From Mycolicibacterium litorale (GTDB lineage Bacteria > Actinomycetota > Actinomycetes > Mycobacteriales > Mycobacteriaceae), in NCBI RefSeq assembly GCF_014218295.1, contig NZ_AP023287.1:620001-684000 (forward strand): a stretch of DNA of 64,000 nucleotides, given 5' to 3'. The first letter of the stretch is position 1. Each line of letters begins with the position of its first letter. The position numbers and the translations under genes are program-made. The notes beneath the pieces were generated by a model. It saw nothing but the letters and a program-made list of their open reading frames with translations. It searched no databases and was not told where the DNA came from. Positions 58,488 through 64,000 of this stretch are shown piece by piece.

Positions 58488-61381
58488 CGCGCACCCACCT
58501 TCGCCGCCGAGGTACCCGGCCCCGAGGGCTGGGCCATCTCAACGTCCACCTGTGCGCCCAGGCTGCGCAGTACGTCCAGAACCAGTCCGACGACGATCAG
58601 ATACACCCCTAGATCGAAGAACAATGCGGTCACCAGCTTGACGCTGCCGAGGATCGGCAGGTCGAATTCGAAGACGGCCGAGGACAGGACGGGTGCCCCG
58701 AGGAACAGTGAGGTCACCGCGGTGCCCGCGGACAGCGCGAGCCCGACGCCGAGGATCTTGCCCGCGTCCAGCGGCAGCGTCTCGCCGAGTTCGTACCGGC
58801 CGCCGGCGAGGTAGCGCAGCACCAGGGCCAGACCCGCCGTCAGGCCGCCGGCGAATCCGCCGCCGGGAGTGTTGTGGCCGGCGAAGAAGAAGTACGCGGA
58901 CAGCACCATGATGAGCGGGAAGATGACGCGCGTCGCGACCTCGAGTACGAGCGACCGATGGCGGGGATCGCGCAGTTCACTGCCGCGCAACCACGTGATG
59001 TCGCCGACGGCCGGGCTGGTGGCGTAGCTGCCGATGCGCCCGATGTCGGGCTGACCGGCGTCGGCCACCCGCGGCGCGGTGCCGAAGCGGCGATTGCGGA
59101 ACACCAGCGAGGCGACGCCGGTGGCCGCAACCAGCAGCACCGAGATCTCGCCCATGGTGTCCCAGGCGCGGATGTCGACCAGCAGCACGTTCACCGCGTT
59201 CGAGCCGGCGCCGCGGTAGTACGCCGCATCGGGGATCAGCTCGGCGATCCCGACACCGGTGCGGGCGGCCATCGCGTACACCGCCAGCGACGTCACGGTG
59301 ACGCCGACCGCCAGCGACAGCAGGGCGCGGGGCAGCCGTTTGTGGTTGATGTGGGCCTTCTCGGCTTCTGCGGGCAGGGTGCGCAGCACCAGCACGAAGA
59401 TGACCAGCACCAGCGTCTCGACGAGGAACTGGGTCAGCGCCAGATCCGGCGCGCCGTGCAGCGCGAAGATGGCGCCGCAGCCGTAGCCGGTGACGCCGAT
59501 CAGCAGCACGGCGGCCAGCCGGTTGCGCATCGCGGCGGCGCCGATGGCCGCCGACAGCATCAGCAGACCGACCACCACCACCCACGGGGAGTCCCACAGG
59601 GCGAATTCGGGGCGGTCGCGCGCGCCGAGGGCGAGGGCGGCGGCCGGGACGGCGACGAGGGTGCAGAGGATGACCGACTGGGTGGCGGGGATCGAGCCGC
59701 GCTGCGTGGTCGCGGTGAGCCGCACCGACACCATGTCCAGTCCCCGGATGAGCGCGTCGTAGACGTGGTCGGCATTGCCCAGCGGCAGGTAGGCGACCCG
59801 GGCGCGCCGCAGTTTGGAGCGTTCGAAGAAGGCCGCGATACCGGTCGCGATCACCACGACCGACAGCAGCAGCGGCAGGTTCAGGCCGTGCCAGAGGGCC
59901 AGGTGGTACTCCGAGCCGCCGGGCACGGTTTCGGCGTAGTCGCCGAGGATCGCGTCCAGCGGTGCCGGCCACAGACCCGAGACCAGACCGGCGGCGGCGA
60001 GGACGGCGGGCGCGGCCAGGAACGCCGCCGACGGATGGTGCATCTCGCGGACGCGCACGCTCGGCTCGTGCAGACCTTTGCGGCTGAACGCACCCCACAG
60101 GAAGCGCAGGCTGTAGATCGTCGTGAACACCGAACCGAGGACGATCCCGGCGAGCACCCAGGGGGCGAACGGGCCGAGCGCGGCGCTGTGCAACACCGTC
60201 TCGAAATCGGCCTCTTTGGCGACGAAGCCGAGGAACGGCGGGAGTGCCGCCATGCTCCCGACCGCGCCGACGGCGATGATCAGCAGCGGTCTGCTGCGAT
60301 CCCCGAGCCAGGCCAGCCGTCGGATGTCGCGGGTGCCCGTCGCGTGGTCGATGACGCCCACCACCATGAACAGCGACGCCTTGAACATCGCGTGGGCGAC
60401 GAGCATGGCCAGCCCGGCCAGCATCATGTCCTTGCCGCCGGTGCCCACCATGATCGTGATGAGACCGAGTTGGCTGACGGTGCCGAAGGCCAGGATCAGC
60501 TTGAGGTCGTATTCGCGCACCGCGCGCCAGCCGGCCAGCAGCATCGTGGCCAGCCCGAGCGTGATGATCACCGGCCGCCACACCGGGGAGTCGGCGAAGC
60601 CGGGGGTCATCCGCGCCACCAGGAACACACCGGCCTTGACCATGGCGGCAGCGTGCAGGTACGCGCTGACGGGGGTGGGCGCGGCCATCGCCCCGGGCAG
60701 CCAGAAGTGCAGCGGCACGATGGCCGACTTCGACAGCGCACCGACCAGGATCAGCGCCACCCCGACGGCGGCGGCCACGCCGGACGGTGGTGCGGCGACC
60801 AGTTCGGAGAGCAGGTACGTGCCCGAGAGGTTGCCGAGGATGATGATGCCGACCAGCATCGCCAGACCGCCGAAGGTGGTGACGAGCAACGCCTGCGTGG
60901 CGGCCCGGCGGCTCGTCGCGCGCTCGGCGTAGTGGCCGACCAGCAGGAACGACAGGACCGTCGTCGTCTCCCAGAACACGTACAGGATCAGCATGTTGTC
61001 GCTGATGACGAGGCCGAACATGGAGCCGGCGAAGGCCACCATCTCGGCGGCGAAGCTGGGCAGCCGTTTCTCGGTGTGGCCGTCGCGGTGGTGGAAGTAG
61101 GTGCCGCAGTAGAACAGCACGAGTGCGCCGATGCCGAGCACGAGCACGCTCATGATCGCGGCCAGGGTGTCGAACCGCAGCGTGATGTCCATCGACAGCT
61201 CGGGCAGCCAGACCAGGTCGACGGTGTGCGCGGCGCCGGGCTCGGGCCAGTTCAGCGCTACCCAGACCAGCGACACCAGCGGGACGACCGCCAGCGGATA
61301 GAACGCGAGACGTCCCCATCTGGCCACCAGAAGTGGTGCCAACGCGGTCGCGACCGCATGGGCACAGAGGATGGCCAGCAT
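58484..61381 (-). CDS. mrpA: Mrp cation/proton antiporter fused subunits A and B
   Basis: A protein of 965 residues. Residues 1 to about 790 are MrpA (NuoL-like), with the Glu in ILYVFWETTTVLSFLLV, Lys in LSKSAIVPLHFWLPGAM, and the MrpA-specific C-terminal DUF4040 part (HGAPDLALTQFLVETL near 640). The last 150 residues are an MrpB domain (FFFAGHNTPGGGFAGGLTAG). No separate mrpB is present. Order of genes is A/B-C-D-E-F-G on the minus strand. The complex exports Na+ and other cations in exchange for protons. Confidence 0.95.
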   Translation of the reverse strand: MLAILCAHAVATALAPLLVARWGRLAFYPLAVVPLVSLVWVALNWPEPGAAHTVDLVWLPELSMDITLRFDTLAAIMSVLVLGIGALVLFYCGTYFHHRDGHTEKRLPSFAAEMVAFAGSMFGLVISDNMLILYVFWETTTVLSFLLVGHYAERATSRRAATQALLVTTFGGLAMLVGIIILGNLSGTYLLSELVAAPPSGVAAAVGVALILVGALSKSAIVPLHFWLPGAMAAPTPVSAYLHAAAMVKAGVFLVARMTPGFADSPVWRPVIITLGLATMLLAGWRAVREYDLKLILAFGTVSQLGLITIMVGTGGKDMMLAGLAMLVAHAMFKASLFMVVGVIDHATGTRDIRRLAWLGDRSRPLLIIAVGAVGSMAALPPFLGFVAKEADFETVLHSAALGPFAPWVLAGIVLGSVFTTIYSLRFLWGAFSRKGLHEPSVRVREMHHPSAAFLAAPAVLAAAGLVSGLWPAPLDAILGDYAETVPGGSEYHLALWHGLNLPLLLSVVVIATGIAAFFERSKLRRARVAYLPLGNADHVYDALIRGLDMVSVRLTATTQRGSIPATQSVILCTLVAVPAAALALGARDRPEFALWDSPWVVVVGLLMLSAAIGAAAMRNRLAAVLLIGVTGYGCGAIFALHGAPDLALTQFLVETLVLVIFVLVLRTLPAEAEKAHINHKRLPRALLSLAVGVTVTSLAVYAMAARTGVGIAELIPDAAYYRGAGSNAVNVLLVDIRAWDTMGEISVLLVAATGVASLVFRNRRFGTAPRVADAGQPDIGRIGSYATSPAVGDITWLRGSELRDPRHRSLVLEVATRVIFPLIMVLSAYFFFAGHNTPGGGFAGGLTAGLALVLRYLAGGRYELGETLPLDAGKILGVGLALSAGTAVTSLFLGAPVLSSAVFEFDLPILGSVKLVTALFFDLGVYLIVVGLVLDVLRSLGAQVDVEMAQPSGPGTSAAKVGAR

Positions 61382-61439
61382 GGCACTCCGATCTTGATTG
61401 GGGTCGGGGTGTCAGCCTCAGCTGCTTTGGATTGTGTCA

Positions 61440-61445
61440 ATTCTA
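61440..61445 (-). promoter_or_regulatory. -10 element of the mrp operon
   Basis: TAGAAT on the minus strand (61445-61440) is a good match to TAnnnT. Start near 61433 would leave a leader of about 50 bases, with CGGAG just before the mrpA ATG. No clear -35 box was found. Confidence 0.5.
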
Positions 61446-61486
61446 CGTGGGTTGCTGGCGGGCCCGTCGGCACACCGGCGATCGGT

Positions 61487-61954
61487 TCACCGGCTACGCC
61501 ATGCCGGCGGTATCGATTCAGCGGTGACGCGTCCGCATACGGATCCGCCGACGTAGCGCATCGGCAGTGCGTGGGCGACCACGCCGATACCGGCGCCGAG
61601 GATCGGCCAGACCGGCCAGAAGTACCAGGAGCCCGCGGTCAACCCCACGGCAAGCCACACCGTCAGGACGATGACGACCATGGTCAGGTAGGCGGCCATG
61701 TGCCAGTGCACGGTGCGTTTCGCGGCTCGGCGGAGCGCGGCCCGCCTCGCCGGGTCGTTGCGGCGCAGGAGGGCGACCGGCAGGTCGGCGGTGAGGGCGT
61801 GGAGCTCGGCAGCGGTGTGGGCGGCGAATGCGGTCTGCAGGCGTTGCTCGTAGTCGGCCATGTCGAGGTAGCCCTGGGTCAGGGCGAGGCCGAGCAGGCC
61901 GGCGGTGCGCTCGCGGTCGTCGTTGCCGACGCGCACCGTGGTGGGGACGGTCAT
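61487..61954 (-). CDS. DUF1707 membrane protein with two helices
   Basis: A protein of 155 residues. The first 60 are a DUF1707 (SHOCT-like) domain: VRVGNDDRERTAGLLGLALT and GYLDMADYEQRL. Two helices follow (about 90-112 and 115-135) of the 2TM type. Many actinobacterial membrane proteins have this arrangement; function unknown. GGGAGG precedes the double ATG (61957/61954). Confidence 0.8.
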   Translation of the reverse strand: MTVPTTVRVGNDDRERTAGLLGLALTQGYLDMADYEQRLQTAFAAHTAAELHALTADLPVALLRRNDPARRAALRRAAKRTVHWHMAAYLTMVVIVLTVWLAVGLTAGSWYFWPVWPILGAGIGVVAHALPMRYVGGSVCGRVTAESIPPAWRSR

Positions 61955-61965
61955 CATGCCTCCCG

Positions 61966-62027
61966 ATCTTGACGGTGACTAGATCCGATGGTTCGACTGT
62001 CCCATTCGAACTTGTCAGTGTCAAGAT
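61966..62027. promoter_or_regulatory. Inverted repeats upstream of the DUF1707 gene
   Basis: ATCTTGAC (61966-61973) and GTCAAGAT (62020-62027) are perfect inverted copies. Between them GTTCGA (61991-61996) and TCGAAC (62006-62011) form a second pair. The minus-strand right arm contains TTGAC, like a -35 box. The region could be an operator or a terminator structure for the AAA gene that ends at 62042. Confidence 0.4.
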
Positions 62028-62041
62028 GTATTCCGGCGGTG

Positions 62042-64000
62042 TCACCGGCCTTCGGCGAAGGCCCGCAACGAGTCGATCTGCAACGGATCCAGCGACGGCC
62101 GCACCGCCTCGCGCGCCGCCGCGACATCGTCGGCCGTGACGTCGGCGGCGTCGATCGACCGCCGCATCGCCGTCATCGCGGCCTCGCGCAGCAGTGCCAC
62201 GCAGTCCGCGGCGCTGTAGCCGTCCAGGTCGGCGGCCAGCGCGTCGAGGTCGACGGCCTGTTCGCCCTCGGTGACCAGGGGGATGGACTTGCCCGCGGTG
62301 CGCAGGATCTCGCGGCGCGCCTCGGCGTCGGGCGGTTCGACGAACACCAGCCGCTCCAGCCGCCCCGGCCGCAGCAGCGCGGGGTCGATCAGATCCGGCC
62401 GGTTGGTGGCGCCGAGCACGACGACGTTGCGCATCGGTTCGATGCCGTCGAGTTCGGTCAGCAGCGATGCGACCACGCGGTCGGTCACCCCGGAGTCGAA
62501 GCTCTGTCCGCGCCGGGGCGCCAGCGCGTCGATCTCGTCGAGGAACACCAGTGAGGGCGCCGAGTCGCGGGCACGGCGGAACAGTTCGCGCACCGCCTTC
62601 TCCGACGCACCGACCCATTTGTCCATCAGCTCGGCGCCCTTGACCGCGTGCACCGACAGCCGCCCCGAACTGGCCAGCGCCCGCACCACGAACGTCTTAC
62701 CGCAGCCGGGCGGTCCGTAGAGCAGCACGCCGCGCGGCGGTTCGACGCCGAGTCGTTCGAAGGTGTCCGGGTGCTGCAGCGGCCACAGCACCGCCTCGGT
62801 CAGAGCCTGCTTCGTCTCGGCCATGTCGCCGACGTCGGCGAGCGTCACCGATCCCACGGACACCTCTTCGGTGGCCGATCTCGACAGCGGGCGGATCACG
62901 GTGAGCGCCCCGGTGAGATCGGCCTGGGTCAGTTGCGGCGGTGCGCCGTCGGCGCTCGCGCGCGCGGCCGCCCGCAGTGCCGCCTCGCGCACCAGGGCGC
63001 ACAGATCGGCGACGACGAAACCCGGTGTGCGCCCGGCGATCTCGTCGAGCTGCAGATCCTGGGCGGGCACCCCGCGCAGCAGCACCTCGAGCAGTTGCCC
63101 GCGGGTGGCGGCGTCGGGCAGGCTCAGCCCGAGTTCCCGGTCGCACAGGGCGGGGTCGCGCAGGCGGGCGTCGACGCTGTCGGGCCGGGCCGACGTCGCC
63201 ACGAACGCAACCCCGGGTGTGGCGACGGCGGTGCGCAGTTCGGTGAGGATCAGCGTGCCCACCGGTTCGGGCGTCGCGGGCAGCAGCGCGTCGACATCGG
63301 TGATCAGCAGCACGCCGCCGCCGTCGCGCACGGTCGCCACCGCCGACGACACGGCCCTGAGCCGGTCCTCGGCATGCAGCGCACCGACTTCCGGGCCGTC
63401 CAGTTCGACGACCCGTCGTTGTGCGCACACGGTCCGCACCAGGGTGGCCTTGCCGACTCCGGCGGGCCCCGACACCAGGACCCCGAGATTCGCCGTCGCG
63501 CCGAGGGTTTCGAGCAGCGACGGCTCGTCGAGCGAGAGTTTGAGCCATTCGGCGAGCCGCCCGGCCTGGCTGTGGTGGCCCTTCAGATCGTCGTAGCTCA
63601 CCGCCGGCACCTCCTTCGACGGCTCCGTGACGGTGGCCTGGCCGATCGTGTCGTCACCCGCGGCGGGCGGAGAGCCGGCCTCCGCGGTGGTCCCGTCGCC
63701 CCAGGTGACCGACGAATTCGGCTGGATGCTCACCGTGCCCGGCGGGTCGACGCTGGTGACGGTCAGCAACTCCGAGGTCCACGTGATGCCGACCGAGGAG
63801 GCCAGCGCCGTCGTCGCCGCCGACGTGGACGTGCCGGGGCCGAGATCGCGCGGGAGCAGGGACACGGTGTCGCCCACCGTCATCACCTTGCCGAGCAGGG
63901 CCTGCCGCAACGTCGCCGGCGAGATCGAGGTGGTGGCGAGCCGCGACCCCGACACCGTCACCGCCCGCGCGCCGTGCACCGTCACCGGTGCCACGATGAC
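62042..64000 (-). CDS. Cdc48-like AAA+ ATPase, Rv0435c-type (N-terminus beyond the window)
   Basis: 652 codons are visible and the frame is open through the right edge. A beta-rich N-domain of which only the end is seen is followed by two AAA modules. The first is degenerate: Walker A GPAGVGKA lacks the usual Thr/Ser and its Walker B reads LLITDVDAL. The second is intact: GPPGCGKT, LVFLDEIDAL, and arginine-finger region LLRPGRLERLVF. Order and sequence match Rv0435c. It probably remodels protein complexes; the partner in bacteria is not established. Confidence 0.92.
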   Translation of the reverse strand, partial: VIVAPVTVHGARAVTVSGSRLATTSISPATLRQALLGKVMTVGDTVSLLPRDLGPGTSTSAATTALASSVGITWTSELLTVTSVDPPGTVSIQPNSSVTWGDGTTAEAGSPPAAGDDTIGQATVTEPSKEVPAVSYDDLKGHHSQAGRLAEWLKLSLDEPSLLETLGATANLGVLVSGPAGVGKATLVRTVCAQRRVVELDGPEVGALHAEDRLRAVSSAVATVRDGGGVLLITDVDALLPATPEPVGTLILTELRTAVATPGVAFVATSARPDSVDARLRDPALCDRELGLSLPDAATRGQLLEVLLRGVPAQDLQLDEIAGRTPGFVVADLCALVREAALRAAARASADGAPPQLTQADLTGALTVIRPLSRSATEEVSVGSVTLADVGDMAETKQALTEAVLWPLQHPDTFERLGVEPPRGVLLYGPPGCGKTFVVRALASSGRLSVHAVKGAELMDKWVGASEKAVRELFRRARDSAPSLVFLDEIDALAPRRGQSFDSGVTDRVVASLLTELDGIEPMRNVVVLGATNRPDLIDPALLRPGRLERLVFVEPPDAEARREILRTAGKSIPLVTEGEQAVDLDALAADLDGYSAADCVALLREAAMTAMRRSIDAADVTADDVAAAREAVRPSLDPLQIDSLRAFAEGR

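Noticed and set aside
58874..61972. Open frame of 1032 codons on the plus strand
   Set aside because: It is antisense to mrpA, whose helices, catalytic residues and operon overlaps are clear. The product is Arg/Gly/Gln/His-rich as expected from a GC-rich shadow frame.

Overview
The window is GC-rich actinobacterial DNA from a Mycobacteriaceae genome, most likely a fast-growing Mycolicibacterium-type species. The backbone is the gene order known from Mycobacterium tuberculosis Rv0408 to Rv0435c: pta-ackA, pknG-glnH-glnX, mutT3, thiE, thiO-thiS-thiG, lpqL, the Rv0421c homologue, thiD, xthA, the Rv0428c acetyltransferase, def, the Rv0430 homologue, virR, sodC, an Rv0433-type carboxylate-amine ligase, the Rv0434 LON-domain protein and the Rv0435c AAA+ ATPase. 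Several blocks absent from the tuberculosis arrangement sit between these genes. Comparisons with M. tuberculosis are from memory of that genome, not from a search.

Layout. 1-5948 (minus strand): an envelope polysaccharide locus with a polytopic membrane protein, a cellulose-synthase-like GT2 glycosyltransferase, a BcsB-like exported protein and a GT-C-like membrane protein cut by the left edge. 6122-9381: pta-ackA. 9389-14030: the glnX-glnH-pknG amino-acid sensing operon. 14163-19816: mutT3, divergent thiE, and a TPP-riboswitch-led run thiO-thiS-thiG that continues with overlapping genes into an SGNH hydrolase and an ABC transporter. 19914-22858: two tandem M28 aminopeptidase lipoproteins. 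23344-32510: accessory genes (a secreted mycobacterial protein, a tight five-gene transporter/hydrolase/kinase operon, a double TetR, a Baeyer-Villiger-type monooxygenase, a septum-formation-domain protein). 32529-34105: an alpha/beta hydrolase and thiD behind a second TPP riboswitch, with no thiC. 34243-38762: an MFS exporter and a large LuxR ATPase. 38752-43816: xthA, GNAT, def, DUF3263, virR, sodC, carboxylate-amine ligase.

43826-52128 is a probable catabolic island: a lipoprotein, a RibB-fold protein lacking the catalytic motifs, an aldehyde dehydrogenase, a double-domain Lrp/AsnC regulator, a luciferase-like flavin monooxygenase, a 52-residue membrane peptide, an NCS1 permease, an EthD protein and a YtcJ-type amidohydrolase. 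A centred nested palindrome lies in the divergent promoter between the RibB-like gene and the aldehyde dehydrogenase. 52175-64000: the LON-domain protein, a frameshifted DUF222/HNH gene, a methyltransferase, a six-gene Mrp cation/proton antiporter operon with fused A and B subunits, a DUF1707 membrane protein and the AAA+ ATPase cut by the right edge.

Three points stand out. The first is MIRU-like 12-codon mini-ORFs inserted with ATGA/GTGA overlaps at two junctions of the Mrp operon. The second is the RibB-fold pseudoenzyme and its catabolic island. The third is the TPP-riboswitch transcript that appears to run into an SGNH hydrolase and an ABC exporter. No tRNA, rRNA, CRISPR array, insertion sequence or prophage was recognised.
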